A stretch of 64,000 bases of DNA from Hoeflea_A sp965228435 (GCA_965228435.1 OZ245818.1:6014001-6078000), one strand, 5' to 3'. Shown: positions 1-9,276, counted from the first letter of the stretch. Translations and numbers: made by a program. The notes: generated from the sequence alone by a model not told the origin.

Positions 1-1422
1 CGGTTGCTTTGGGCCAGACTTGTGGTTCTTGCTCCCCCAAATGAAGATGCTGATCTGACAATAACGCTCGTTGACGGTGAGCGCGCTGCGACCATGCCTG
101 CACAATTGTCTCAAGAAGAAACGCCACCGCCCTATCTTCGAGCTGGCTCATCGCGCGGCTTCGCCGTAACTGTCGGCATTGTGTTTGCTGCTTTTTTAGG
201 TGGGCTAATCTTGAACGCGATGCCGTGCGTACTTCCGGTTCTGTCAATAAAACTGAACTCCGTGATCAAGGCGGGTTCCCAGTCACGACAGCGCGTTCGG
301 GGCGGGTTTTTGATGTCGGCTGCCGGAGTCTTGGTATTCATGTGGCTTCTCGCAGGTGTCCTAATCGGAGCCAAGGCGGCGGGAGTAAGCGTCGGCTGGG
401 GCCTGCAATTTCAAAATCCAGTTTTTCTCGCAGTGATGATTGCAATCCTCACGGTTTTCGCGGCCAATCTGGTGGGATTGTTCGAGATCACGATTCCGGC
501 GGGGATACAAAAAATGCTTGCGCGTGGCGGCGATAGTGACGGATATGCCGGGGATTTCGCGACAGGCGCATTTGCAGCGGTCTTGGCAACGCCGTGTTCT
601 GCGCCGTTTTTGGGAACTGCAGTAGCATTTGCACTCACGGGAAGTCCTGCAACAGTTTTGTTGATCTTTTCCGCGCTCGGCGTGGGATTGGCCCTGCCTT
701 ACATTTTGATCGCCGCAATGCCATCGCTTGTTCGCGCGATCCCGAAGCCCGGACCATGGATGATGGCCATCAAAGCCGTATTGGGTTTGGCATTGGCGGG
801 CACGGTGGTTTGGCTGATCTGGGTGTTGGTCGGCGTTGCGTCAACGCCTATTGCAGCCATTGTCGTGGGCGTTGTGTCGCTCGCCGTGGCGATGCTGAGT
901 ATGGGTCAACGGGTTTTACCTCATGCAGTGCGTTCAACTGGCCTGGTAGCGGTCGCCGCGGCAATTATCGCCGTGCCCTTGTCGTTCTCCCCGGTAGGTA
1001 AAGCATCAAATGGCGGCGAAACCCGAGAGGTGAATGCGGACCAACTGGTTTCCTGGCGTCCGTTCGAGCGTGCTTCTGTCGGACGCCTGGTGTCTGAGGG
1101 AAAAACCGTATTTGTCGACGTAACCGCTGATTGGTGCATTACCTGTAAAGCCAACAAGGCGCTTGTGCTCGAGCGTGAATCCGTTGCGGAGGTGCTCAAC
1201 GAACCAGATGTCATCGCAATGGTTGCAGATTGGACCCGGCCTGATGAAAAGATTGCGCGTTATTTACAATCCCATGACCGATTTGGCATTCCGTTCAACA
1301 TCGTTTATGGCCCGAATGCGCCCGAGGGAATCGTACTCGGTGAAATTTTGACGGTTTCAGATGTCTTGAATGCTCTGGACCGGGCGCGTGCTGCGCCCTC
1401 GCGAACGGTAGAGAAACCCTAG
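1..1422 (+). CDS. DsbD/ScsB-family thiol:disulfide transporter, 5' end cut by window
   Basis: The frame is open from base 1, so the N-terminal periplasmic domain is missing. What remains has the hydrophobic DsbD transmembrane domain (roughly residues 50-330), with the paired-Cys helices seen in NAMPCVLPV and ATPCSAPFLG, then a C-terminal thioredoxin domain with WCITC near residue 378. Proteins of this family carry electrons from cytosolic thioredoxin across the inner membrane to periplasmic thiol partners. The ScsB subfamily is linked to copper stress. Its neighbour on the opposite strand is the ccm operon, whose CcmG and CcmH need reduced cysteines, so this is a plausible reductant source (inference). 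Family assignment is firm; ScsB versus DsbD is not settled without the N-terminus. Confidence 0.9.
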   Translation, partial: RLLWARLVVLAPPNEDADLTITLVDGERAATMPAQLSQEETPPPYLRAGSSRGFAVTVGIVFAAFLGGLILNAMPCVLPVLSIKLNSVIKAGSQSRQRVRGGFLMSAAGVLVFMWLLAGVLIGAKAAGVSVGWGLQFQNPVFLAVMIAILTVFAANLVGLFEITIPAGIQKMLARGGDSDGYAGDFATGAFAAVLATPCSAPFLGTAVAFALTGSPATVLLIFSALGVGLALPYILIAAMPSLVRAIPKPGPWMMAIKAVLGLALAGTVVWLIWVLVGVASTPIAAIVVGVVSLAVAMLSMGQRVLPHAVRSTGLVAVAAAIIAVPLSFSPVGKASNGGETREVNADQLVSWRPFERASVGRLVSEGKTVFVDVTADWCITCKANKALVLERESVAEVLNEPDVIAMVADWTRPDEKIARYLQSHDRFGIPFNIVYGPNAPEGIVLGEILTVSDVLNALDRARAAPSRTVEKP

Positions 1423-1513
1423 GCCGCGGGGGCCACTTTCAATGATACAGCCCTCACGCATTGAAAGTTCGATCAAGGTGGAAGACCAGCAGGCGTGCAG
1501 GCTGGCCGGGTCG

Positions 1514-2686
1514 TCAGCTTTTAAGTTTGCTTATGCCGTCGCTGACAATGCGACGCCGCTCATCATTGGCCGGTAGAGGAGCAAGAAGCTTTTCTGCAGA
1601 CCTGTAGGCGTCCAATGCTTTCGATTTGTCGCCAAGAACCGTGTAAGCGCGAGCCAACCGCAGCCAGCCGTCGAGATCCCCCGGTTCATGTTCAAGCCGC
1701 CTAGCTAGTCTTTCGACCATCGACTGAACGAAAGCCTGACGGTCCTCTGGGCTCATTTCGCTGGCGGCTTCGACATCCGACGCTGTCGGTCCCGGCGTAT
1801 TCAAACGCGCGACAGGTCCGAGCTGGATCGGTGGCTCTCCGATTGCAGCCGCGATCCGGTTCGCCTGCGCCAGCAGTGTGGGCATCCATTGCGCAAAGGA
1901 ATTCTCGCGTTCCAGCCTTTCCTTCAACATGTCGAACGCTCGCCTTTGTGCTCCGGACTGATCAAGTGCCAAGGCCTTGTAATAGGTACCAGCCACATTG
2001 TCTGGGTCGAGTACCAATGCCTGGTCTGCGGCGGCTTCAGCTTTCGGTGTCACTATCCCGTTCTCGGCGGCGAAGAGGGCTTCGGCGAATTGTGAAAAGG
2101 TACCCGAAGTCGCATCCGGTCGGTTGATAAGCTTCGCGAACGCGTAGACGGCATCGTCATAACGGCCCATTTTCATGTAGGTCTGCCCGAGAAGGATCCA
2201 AGCTTCGGTTGGGCTTTGTGGATCCGCTTCCAATCGCTTTTGCAATCGTTCGGTCAATTCGGCTATGCGTGCGGCTTCCTGGGTCTCCGCAATCCTGGAA
2301 GCGTAGGCTTGGCTTGGGGTATCCGGACTACCAAGCACAACGTAGAGGCCAACCGCGACGACCGGCACAAGAACAGCGCCGGCGATCGGTAACCAACGCC
2401 CGGATCTGGAATGAGTGGTTACTCCTTCGGTCTGCTCATCAGCGCCGTTGTCCGGTCTTTCCAATGCCAGCATCCGGCGTTTGATTTCAATGCTTGCGCT
2501 TCCTGCTTCAGTTTCAGAAAGGACGCCGCGTTTTATGTCCGCCTCGATCTCGTTCAGCTGATCGCGAAATATGGCCATTGTGCCGCTCTTTCGACCGACA
2601 ATAGCTTTTGGCTGCCACAACATCGGAATCAAGAGGACCGCGATCGTAGCCAGTACCATGAATGTTGATAGGAAGATAAGCATCAA
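1514..2686 (-). CDS. ccmI: Cytochrome c maturation protein CcmI (CycH)
   Basis: This 390-residue protein has an N-terminal membrane helix, a short cytoplasmic segment, a second helix (about residues 97-117) and a long periplasmic TPR region (for example around ILLGQTYMKMGRYDDAVYAF). That is the CcmI layout. CcmI chaperones apocytochrome c and presents it to the CcmF/CcmH haem lyase. It is the last gene of a tight minus-strand operon, and its start overlaps the stop of ccmH by 4 bases. Length and domain order are normal for alphaproteobacterial CcmI. Confidence 0.93.
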   Translation of the reverse strand: MMLIFLSTFMVLATIAVLLIPMLWQPKAIVGRKSGTMAIFRDQLNEIEADIKRGVLSETEAGSASIEIKRRMLALERPDNGADEQTEGVTTHSRSGRWLPIAGAVLVPVVAVGLYVVLGSPDTPSQAYASRIAETQEAARIAELTERLQKRLEADPQSPTEAWILLGQTYMKMGRYDDAVYAFAKLINRPDATSGTFSQFAEALFAAENGIVTPKAEAAADQALVLDPDNVAGTYYKALALDQSGAQRRAFDMLKERLERENSFAQWMPTLLAQANRIAAAIGEPPIQLGPVARLNTPGPTASDVEAASEMSPEDRQAFVQSMVERLARRLEHEPGDLDGWLRLARAYTVLGDKSKALDAYRSAEKLLAPLPANDERRRIVSDGISKLKS

Positions 2687-3174
2687 GCCTCGTCGGACGC
2701 TTTGTCACCCGTCATGGTCTCAAGCGCGATCTGTTCGTTGTCGCTGAGGGCAGGCGGGTCTGCAAGGAAGTTTTTTCGAGCCCTGAGAAGCACAATTGCT
2801 GCGGTTCCAATGCCGATTGCGGCGAATGCAGCAGGCAACAGCCACAGGACATAGGTTTTTGGTTTAAAGGGGGGATTGAGTAAGACATAGTCGCCGTAGC
2901 GCGCGACAACGAACGCATAGACCTCTTCATCCGTTTCGCCAGATTTTAGTCGCCGGCGAACGAGAAGGCGCAAATCTCGAGCGACGCCGGCGTTGGAGCT
3001 GTCAATGGATTGGTTGAGGCAAACGACGCAGCGCAGGTTTGCTGATATTGCGCGTGCCCTTGCTTCAAGAGCGGGATCAGAGAGGACCTCATCCGGCTCC
3101 ACTGCATGGGCAGTGACAATACCCGCAGCCAGCAGCGCCACTACAGCAAATAGCAGTTTTAGTTTGAACCTCAT
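2683..3174 (-). CDS. ccmH: Cytochrome c maturation protein CcmH (CycL)
   Basis: The 163-residue protein has a signal peptide ending near AHA, the redox motif LRCVVCLNQSIDSS (about residues 47-60) and one C-terminal membrane helix (about 107-130). CcmH reduces the CXXCH cysteines of apocytochromes before haem attachment, acting with CcmG and CcmF. It overlaps ccmG and ccmI by 4 bases each, so the three are probably translationally coupled. The usual LRCPxC is LRCVVC here; both cysteines are kept. Confidence 0.95.
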   Translation of the reverse strand: MRFKLKLLFAVVALLAAGIVTAHAVEPDEVLSDPALEARARAISANLRCVVCLNQSIDSSNAGVARDLRLLVRRRLKSGETDEEVYAFVVARYGDYVLLNPPFKPKTYVLWLLPAAFAAIGIGTAAIVLLRARKNFLADPPALSDNEQIALETMTGDKASDEA

Positions 3175-3731
3175 GAGTCGGCTCCTTGTTCGGCGGCCTT
3201 CTCAAGCGCCTGAAGGACCCGCCGCTGAGCTTTTACTCCGATGATCGGACCAACATAGCGGAACGTCACAATCCCATTGACGTCGACAACAAAAGTCTCG
3301 GGCACACCCGATATTCCCCATTCAATTCCCACCAATCCGTCAATATCCGATCCGATGATCTGGTAAGGATTGCCCATGTCCGCCAACCAGGCGCGTGCGT
3401 CCTGTGGTTTGTCCTTGTAGTTGATGCCGGCGAGCCTTACGCCGCGGTCGTTGACCATTCGTGTTAGCACTGCGTGCTCGGCCCGGCATGGCACACACCA
3501 TGATGCGAACACATTAACCAGCGTCGGCTGTTTTGTTCCGACAAGGTCCGTTCGGCCGAAGCCATCAACGCCTATGCCACTGATCGGCGGCAGGTCAAAA
3601 TCAGGTGCCGGATTGGAAACGAGCGCAGATGGCACTTCATTGGGATCGCGGTCCGGATTGAGACCCCACACCGCGAAGCCACCAATGACCAACACCACCA
3701 ATAGAGGTAAAGCAAGGACGATTCGTTTCAT
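3171..3731 (-). CDS. ccmG: Thioredoxin-like cytochrome c maturation protein CcmG (DsbE)
   Basis: The 186-residue membrane-tethered thioredoxin has an N-terminal helix (about residues 4-24) and the active site FASWCVPCRAEH (about 76-87). The GVPET cis-Pro loop is near residue 142. CcmG passes reductant to CcmH and apocytochrome c in the periplasm. It lies 8 bases after ccmF and overlaps ccmH by 4 bases. Family assignment is clear from motif and context. Confidence 0.95.
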   Translation of the reverse strand: MKRIVLALPLLVVLVIGGFAVWGLNPDRDPNEVPSALVSNPAPDFDLPPISGIGVDGFGRTDLVGTKQPTLVNVFASWCVPCRAEHAVLTRMVNDRGVRLAGINYKDKPQDARAWLADMGNPYQIIGSDIDGLVGIEWGISGVPETFVVDVNGIVTFRYVGPIIGVKAQRRVLQALEKAAEQGADS

Positions 3732-3739
3732 CGAAATCC

Positions 3740-5743
3740 CTACTCTGCCGGAGCCGGCGTTTGCCCACCGGACCTGGGTTGCATCGATCGCTTCGGTGCC
3801 CCAACACGAAGACGGCGATCACTCAGCGATGTAAGACCGCCCAAAACAAGAAAACCCGCACCCAACCAGATGAAGTTGACCAGGGGTTCGTAAAGAATGC
3901 GCAAGGTCCATTTGTTCCGTTCGCTTTCGGCCGCGGGTTCTCCAATGGACGCATAAAGATCACCGGCCAAAGTTGACCTAATTCCAGACTCGGTCGTCGA
4001 AGAGCCTGCGACCGGATAGGTTCGCCGCTCCGGATAAAGAGTTCCTATCGCAGTCTCGTTTCGCCTGACAATCAATTCACCGCGGTCAGCGAAGTAGTTT
4101 GCGCCGCGTACACGTTCCACTCCGGTAAATTCGACTTCGAATCCGGCGATTTCAACCTTGGTGCCTGCCTCGACGAAGGTAACAACTTCCGACTTGAATG
4201 CGCTTGAACCGACAAACCCGAAAATGCAAATTGCCAATCCGGCATGGGCAAGCGTCATTCCGTGTGCTGCCCTGGGCAGGTTGCGCACCCGGCGCATGGT
4301 TTCAGAAAACGGCACGCGCAGGAATCTTACTTTTTCCGCCCACTCCATGGTGGTCGAAAGCAGGAGCCAAGTTGCAAGTCCAATCGCGATCACGGCTAGC
4401 AGCGGTCCGCCGGTTTTGAGATACCACGTAACGAGCGCTGCAAGTAGCGACAAGAGACCGACCCATTTCAGGCGTGCCAGAACGCTGACGAGATCGGCCC
4501 GCTTCCAAGAGAGAAACGGTCCAATGGCCATTGCAAACACAAGCGGCATCATCATCGGAACGAATGTAGCGTTGAAAAACGGTGGGCCGACCGAGATTTT
4601 GTCACCGGTCACGGCCTCCAAAAAGAGTGGGTAGAGTGTACCGAACAGAACCGTCGCCATGGCGGTTGCCAACAGGACGTTGTTGATGAGCAATCCGGAT
4701 TCCCTGCTAATGGGAGCGAAAATCCCGCCTTTTTCCATGGCTGGCGCGCGCGCCGCATAAAGTGTCAGGGATCCGACGATGGAAACGCCGAGTAGCGCAA
4801 GAATGTAAAGTCCGCGTTCGGGATCCACCGCAAACGCGTGAACGGATGTAAGAAGACCCGAGCGTACGATAAATGTGCCGAGCAGGCTCAGCGAAAACGT
4901 CAAGATGGCGAGCAGAATCGTCCAGCTTTTGAATGTATTGCGCTTTTCTGTGACGATCGCGGAGTGCAAAAGTGCAGTGCCCAATAGCCAGGGCATGAAC
5001 GAGACATTCTCAACCGGATCCCAGAACCACCAACCGCCCCAGCCGAGTTCGTAGTAAGCCCACCACGATCCAAGGGCAATTCCAGCTGTTAGAAAAACCC
5101 AGGCTAAAAGCGTCCAGGGCCTGACCCAGCGCGCCCATGCCGGGTCGACACGCCCCTCGATCAATGCGGCGACAGCGAAGGAAAATACTATCGAAAACCC
5201 GACATAGCCCAAATAAAGTAACGGTGGATGCATTGCGAGACCGATGTCCTGCAGTAAGGGATTAAGATCTCTTCCCTCCAGCGGTGCGGGGACAAGTCTG
5301 TCGAACGGGTTCGATGTGAACAGCATGAAAGACAGGAAGCCGACACTGATCCAGCCCTGTACGGAAAGGGTGCGTGCTTTGAGCGCCAGCGGAATATTGG
5401 AGCCCTTATAGGCAACCAGGGCTCCGAATATGGAAAGGATGAGAACCCATAAAAGCAAAGAGCCTTCGTGACTGCCCCACGTGGCTGAAACCTTGAATAT
5501 CATTGGTTTCAGGACGCTTGAGTTCTCCACGACGTTCAGAACGCTGAAATCGCTGACGACAAATGAGCGCATCAATGCTCCAAATGCGATCAACAACAGC
5601 AGAAACTGGCAGACTGAGGTCGATTCACCGCAACGCATCCACATTACGTTACCACGTGCAGCCCCAACAATTGGGATGATGGACTGCAAAATCGCCACCC
5701 CAAGTGCAAGCGTCAGTGCAAGTTGGCCAAGTTCAGGAATCAT
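3740..5743 (-). CDS. ccmF: Cytochrome c haem lyase subunit CcmF
   Basis: The 667-residue polytopic protein has the tryptophan-rich haem-handling WWD segment (ELGWGGWWFWDPVENVSF, about residues 233-250) and the many membrane helices expected of CcmF. CcmF with CcmH and CcmI ligates haem from CcmE to apocytochromes. It is first in the ccmF-G-H-I operon. No ccmE or ccmABC is in the window, so this partial set must use haem delivery encoded elsewhere. A MerR-type promoter lies about 37 bases upstream of the start codon, which would make a normally housekeeping pathway metal-responsive. Confidence 0.96.
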   Translation of the reverse strand: MIPELGQLALTLALGVAILQSIIPIVGAARGNVMWMRCGESTSVCQFLLLLIAFGALMRSFVVSDFSVLNVVENSSVLKPMIFKVSATWGSHEGSLLLWVLILSIFGALVAYKGSNIPLALKARTLSVQGWISVGFLSFMLFTSNPFDRLVPAPLEGRDLNPLLQDIGLAMHPPLLYLGYVGFSIVFSFAVAALIEGRVDPAWARWVRPWTLLAWVFLTAGIALGSWWAYYELGWGGWWFWDPVENVSFMPWLLGTALLHSAIVTEKRNTFKSWTILLAILTFSLSLLGTFIVRSGLLTSVHAFAVDPERGLYILALLGVSIVGSLTLYAARAPAMEKGGIFAPISRESGLLINNVLLATAMATVLFGTLYPLFLEAVTGDKISVGPPFFNATFVPMMMPLVFAMAIGPFLSWKRADLVSVLARLKWVGLLSLLAALVTWYLKTGGPLLAVIAIGLATWLLLSTTMEWAEKVRFLRVPFSETMRRVRNLPRAAHGMTLAHAGLAICIFGFVGSSAFKSEVVTFVEAGTKVEIAGFEVEFTGVERVRGANYFADRGELIVRRNETAIGTLYPERRTYPVAGSSTTESGIRSTLAGDLYASIGEPAAESERNKWTLRILYEPLVNFIWLGAGFLVLGGLTSLSDRRLRVGAPKRSMQPRSGGQTPAPAE

Positions 5744-5779
5744 GGCGGTACCGAACGTTGAAATCTATTTATTATGAGG

Positions 5780-5810
5780 AAACTGCCACTTCCCGCAGGT
5801 GGAAGGTCAA
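5780..5810 (-). promoter_or_regulatory. MerR/CueR-type promoter of ccmFGHI
   Basis: On the minus strand, TTGACC (5810-5805) and CAGTTT (5785-5780) are separated by 19 bases. The over-long spacer carries TTCC...GGAA arms. A 19-20-bp spacer with the dyad between -35 and -10 is the hallmark of MerR-family activators such as CueR. The initiation point would be near 5773, about 30 bases before the ccmF ATG. Confidence 0.65.
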
Positions 5811-5884
5811 GGTGTCGATCTGATTCAATTCAATACCAGACATAATGCCGCATTGGAGTTTTCAAAGTGCGGTTCAAAAAACCC

Positions 5885-5915
5885 TTGACCTTACATCAGG
5901 TGGAACCGGTAACCG
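5885..5915 (+). promoter_or_regulatory. MerR/CueR-type promoter, divergent from ccmF promoter
   Basis: TTGACC (5885-5890) and TAACCG (5910-5915) have a 19-base spacer starting TTACATCAGG and ending GGAACCGG. The left and right arms nearly match those of the merR promoter at 21511-21541. It would drive the 6012 membrane-protein gene and possibly the cytochrome after it. The 75 bases between this and the ccmF promoter make a back-to-back pair. Confidence 0.68.
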
Positions 5916-6011
5916 TATCTGGAAATCAGCCTACGCGTTGGGAAACGTTGGATCGAAATAACGGAATTTCGTAACGCGCGAACGGATTAGGACGACCTGG
6001 ATAATCGACAG

Positions 6012-6359
6012 ATGCAAATGGAGAACACGGTGAAGACGACACCAACTATAAGACCCGAATCAGCAACCATTTCCGAGGAAAAGGCAGCAAAGCCAAACCG
6101 GTTGATGCACTACGGAATGATGGTTTGTTGTGCCGTGATGCTGTTGCCGGTCGCTGCATATTTTGCTGCCGGTGGAACCGTGTCTGGAGCCCTCAACAGC
6201 ATTGGCCTTTTTGCTCCGCTCTTGGCCTGCGTTGGAATGCACTTGGTGATGCACAAGATGATGGGCAAGTCGTGTCACGGCAAGGAGGAAAAAGCAGACC
6301 ACACAGACGAACCAGTGCCCGCGGAAAGCCCGCTACGGACGGAAAATGCGCAAAGATGA
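6012..6359 (+). CDS. DUF2933-like small membrane protein with Met/His-rich loop
   Basis: The 115-residue protein has two hydrophobic segments (about 33-55 and 65-80). The second is followed by GMHLVMHKMMGKSCHGKEE, a Met/His/Cys-rich run resembling DUF2933 proteins often found beside copper-resistance genes. It has no signal peptide and a charged C-terminal tail. It lies downstream of a MerR-type promoter and upstream of a cytochrome c. A metal-binding role is inferred from residue content and setting. A second in-frame ATG lies at 6018. Confidence 0.6.
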   Translation: MQMENTVKTTPTIRPESATISEEKAAKPNRLMHYGMMVCCAVMLLPVAAYFAAGGTVSGALNSIGLFAPLLACVGMHLVMHKMMGKSCHGKEEKADHTDEPVPAESPLRTENAQR

Positions 6360-6477
6360 CGTTGGCACGGCATTATCATTCACTCGCAGATGAGAACATG
6401 CGGACGTTTGGCCCCAAGGTAGACGATAAGTGGCGCAGGGGGCCTTGCCTTTGATCCAGCCAAAAAAAACCTTCATG

Positions 6478-6897
6478 TCTGAACTGCCAAAATATGCTGT
6501 CTTAGGCGTATTTGGTTTGGGCCTAATTGTGGCTATAGCTCGTGCCTTTGGACCTGATGAAAACGCGATTCCAATCCAGGTCAAGACCGTTGAACTATCG
6601 GGACTTGCTGCTGCTGGCAAACAGGTATTCGATGAGAATTGCGCCGCGTGTCACGGCAACAATGCTGCCGGTACAGACCAAGGTCCGACTTTGATACACG
6701 ATATCTATAATCCAGGGCATCATCCAGATGAGTCGTTCCAGATGGCGGTTTTACAGGGTGTGCGGCAGCATCATTGGCCATTTGGCAACATGCCCCCACA
6801 GCCACAGATGTCGGTAGAGCAGACCGCAACGGTCATTGAGTATATTCGTACCCTGCAGGCCGCCAATGGAATCGTGTACCGGCCACACAATATGTAA
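6478..6897 (+). CDS. Membrane-anchored monohaem cytochrome c
   Basis: From the ATG at 6478 (MSELPKYAVLG) the protein is about 139 residues, with one N-terminal anchor helix (about 6-24) and one haem motif CAACH preceded by FDEN. NMPPQPQM probably supplies the axial Met. The fold is a class I cytochrome c facing the periplasm. A longer GTG-initiated reading from 6430 is possible but adds a poor leader. It probably carries single electrons in the same redox chain as the oxidases and cytochromes further right (inference). Confidence 0.82.
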   Translation, partial: SELPKYAVLGVFGLGLIVAIARAFGPDENAIPIQVKTVELSGLAAAGKQVFDENCAACHGNNAAGTDQGPTLIHDIYNPGHHPDESFQMAVLQGVRQHHWPFGNMPPQPQMSVEQTATVIEYIRTLQAANGIVYRPHNM

Positions 6898-7084
6898 TAA
6901 CTTCAGAGCCGGCGTTGGAATATTCGGATTCAGGCGAGAACCTTTGGCAGGCTAACACTGCTTAGCGCTTCCGATCGAATTACCAGTGAGCAGGGCTTTC
7001 TCCGGCAAACTTGCCACTCAGAATCCTATTAGTAGTCAATAAAAGTGTGATTCTCTCATCGAACCGAGCGACGCTGAGGAACCG

Positions 7085-8404
7085 ATGAAATCCGAATATC
7101 AAGAAAACAGTATTACGCTTGCCGGCGGTGTCTCGATGGGAACTGGCGTTATGATCGGTGCCGGAATTTTCGCGCTGACGGGTCAAATCGCACAATTGGC
7201 GGGACCGTTGTTTCCGCTTTCTTTCGTTGCGGGTGCGATTGTCACCGCGTTTAGTGCGTACACCTACATAAAGATGTCGAATGCCTATCCCTCGGCAGGC
7301 GGCATCGCCATGATCCTTCAAAAAGCCTATGGCCCGGGCACGGTTGCCGCCTCGGCGGCTTTGCTGATGGCCCTTTCTATGGTGATCAACGAGAGCCTGG
7401 TGGCTCGTACTTTCGGCACTTATGCCCTGCGCCCATTTAATCTTGATCCAAACAGTTACCTGGTGCCTGCGCTTGGTGTTGGATTGATTATATTTGCCTA
7501 TGTCGTGAACATATCCGGCAATCGCTCTGTCGGCCTGTTCTCACTCGTCATGGCGATCCTCAAGGTTGCCGGTATCGCGGTTTTTGGTGCGGCTGCACTA
7601 TGGGCGGGCGGATTTTCCATTGAGGCTGTATCGCCGGGCGGGCAGGGTTCGACATTTGGCGGATTTGTCGCCTCTATTGCGCTTTCAATTCTTGCCTACA
7701 AAGGCTTTACGACGATAACCAATAGCGGTGGCGAGATCGTGGACCCCCATCGCAATGTTGGACGGGCCATCATAATTTCCATAGCCGTGTGTGTTGTCGT
7801 TTATCTAGTTGTGGCTTTCGCTGTCGGGTCAAGTCTGTCACTGGACGAAATCATTGCTGCAAAGGACTCTTCGCTGGCAGAAGCCGCCAAACCGGCGCTT
7901 GGCACGTATGGCTTTTACTTCACAATATTGCTTGCAATCGTCGCGACTGCGTCTGGGCTGCTGGCGAGTGTTTTTGCCGTATCGCGAATGCTGGCAATGC
8001 TGACGGACATGAAGCTAATCCCCCACAGCCATTTTGGTATGTCCGGGAGGATTCAAGAACATACTCTGGTGTATACCGTCGTTTTTGCGTCGATACTCAC
8101 GGTTTTTTTTGATCTCAGCCGAATTGCGTCGCTAGGCGCATTTTTTTATTTGGTGATGGATATTTTGATCCATTGGGGCGTCTGGCGCAATTTGCGTACT
8201 GAAATTGGAGCCAATGGTACCATCCTGATCGCTGCAATTGTCCTGGATGTCATTGTTCTCGGCGTTTTTGCGGCCATGAAGCTGCAGTCCGATCCGCTGA
8301 TTGTCGTACTCGCAATCGCGGCTATGGCTTGTGTCTTTGCTTTCGAGAAATTCTACCTTGGGGGACCTCCTACAAGTGGCAGGAGCAGCGGCCATTATCA
8401 TTGA
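7085..8404 (+). CDS. APC-superfamily amino acid permease
   Basis: The 439-residue integral membrane protein has about 12 hydrophobic segments and the helix-1 signature GVMIGAGIFALTG (about residues 19-31), where APC permeases bind the substrate amino or carboxylate group. The substrate cannot be told from sequence. It sits alone on the plus strand inside the redox island, about 190 bases after the cytochrome, with no obvious link to copper. Confidence 0.85.
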   Translation: MKSEYQENSITLAGGVSMGTGVMIGAGIFALTGQIAQLAGPLFPLSFVAGAIVTAFSAYTYIKMSNAYPSAGGIAMILQKAYGPGTVAASAALLMALSMVINESLVARTFGTYALRPFNLDPNSYLVPALGVGLIIFAYVVNISGNRSVGLFSLVMAILKVAGIAVFGAAALWAGGFSIEAVSPGGQGSTFGGFVASIALSILAYKGFTTITNSGGEIVDPHRNVGRAIIISIAVCVVVYLVVAFAVGSSLSLDEIIAAKDSSLAEAAKPALGTYGFYFTILLAIVATASGLLASVFAVSRMLAMLTDMKLIPHSHFGMSGRIQEHTLVYTVVFASILTVFFDLSRIASLGAFFYLVMDILIHWGVWRNLRTEIGANGTILIAAIVLDVIVLGVFAAMKLQSDPLIVVLAIAAMACVFAFEKFYLGGPPTSGRSSGHYH

Positions 8405-8529
8405 GATGACCAAGCCGTCCACATTGTTCAGAAACAGGCGCCGCATCCATTCCGAATGATTCTGCTGCCGATCGTATTGAATCTACTATCGGCTGAAACG
8501 GTCGTAATTTCACTCAAGCTAAAACGTGT

Positions 8530-8913
8530 TCATTCGGATAGGAGGCGCTTACGCTCATTGAACTCCTTAGCATCGATTTCACCCTTGGCGAAACGTTCAT
8601 TCAATATATCCAGTACAGCATTTTTAGCTTGGGTTTGATTGCTGTCCGTACTTGTCGAACCGAGAATGTTCATTGATCGCAACAAAAGCACGACGAGCAG
8701 AACTATTCCCGCTATCAGGAGCAGCATAAACAAAAATCCGAAAAACATGCCAATTCCGCCCATTGAACCACCTCCCCACATCATACCGGGACCGTGATAG
8801 TATCCGCTGTCTCTTATTGGGGTAGTCACTTGGGCCAGGCCCACCCCTCCGGTTTTCGCAAGAAACAGGGCAGATACCGCGATTGTTGCCATTGATGAGA
8901 TCAGACTTCTCAT
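8530..8913 (-). CDS. SHOCT-domain membrane protein
   Basis: The 127-residue protein has an N-terminal signal or anchor, a Gly/Met-rich periplasmic patch (HGPGMMWGGGSMGG, about residues 40-53), one strong membrane helix (about 57-82) and a C-terminal SHOCT motif, ILNERFAKGEIDAKEFNERK. SHOCT segments are short helical modules in oligomerising membrane proteins. A good ribosome site (GGAGAAGGAC) precedes the ATG. Two perfect FNR/FixK-type sites lie about 87-121 bases upstream. Confidence 0.8.
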   Translation of the reverse strand: MRSLISSMATIAVSALFLAKTGGVGLAQVTTPIRDSGYYHGPGMMWGGGSMGGIGMFFGFLFMLLLIAGIVLLVVLLLRSMNILGSTSTDSNQTQAKNAVLDILNERFAKGEIDAKEFNERKRLLSE

Positions 8914-8999
8914 GTCCTTCTCCTTCGTTGAGGAATTCAGGCTTCGTTTTTTGGTATTGCCATTGATCGATCATGGTCGATGGCGGTGAGTTAAACCTA

Positions 9000-9034
9000 T
9001 TGATCGGGATCAACAGTACATTGATATCGATCAA
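9000..9034. promoter_or_regulatory. Tandem FNR/FixK-type operators
   Basis: Two exact TTGAT-N4-ATCAA palindromes lie at 9000-9013 and 9021-9034, with centres 21 bp apart, about two helical turns. This is the consensus for FNR, FixK and Anr regulators. They are upstream of the SHOCT gene (minus) and about 240-280 bases upstream of msrP (plus). The closer gene is the more likely target. Oxygen or redox control is inferred from the site only. Confidence 0.7.
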
Positions 9035-9139
9035 TGCAAATCCAAATGGTGAGATTTCGTAATAAAACCAGACGGCTGCCTTAGATGGCCAATTTGGCTG
9101 CCTGTAAGAGCTTTGACTGACTGCTCTTTATATGTCTGA

Positions 9140-9160
9140 CTTTGCCATTGCCAGGCAAAG
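9140..9160. repeat. Short inverted repeat upstream of msrP
   Basis: CTTTGCC (9140-9146) and GGCAAAG (9154-9160) form a perfect 7-bp dyad with a 7-base spacer, about 120 bases before msrP. No T-run follows. It could be an operator for an unknown regulator of msrPQ. Confidence 0.35.
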
Positions 9161-9276
9161 CAGTTGAGTTGAATCAGGTTTCACCAAAGCGTGACCGAAA
9201 GCCAGGTTTTGTGTAATGAAAATAAGAGATTGACTGGTGTAGTCTGACTCGCGAAGCATTTTTCGTGGAGGCAGTC

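Noticed and set aside
3876..3906. TTGACC string on the plus strand inside ccmF
   Set aside because: Internal to coding sequence, no downstream plus-strand gene, and no dyad in the spacer.
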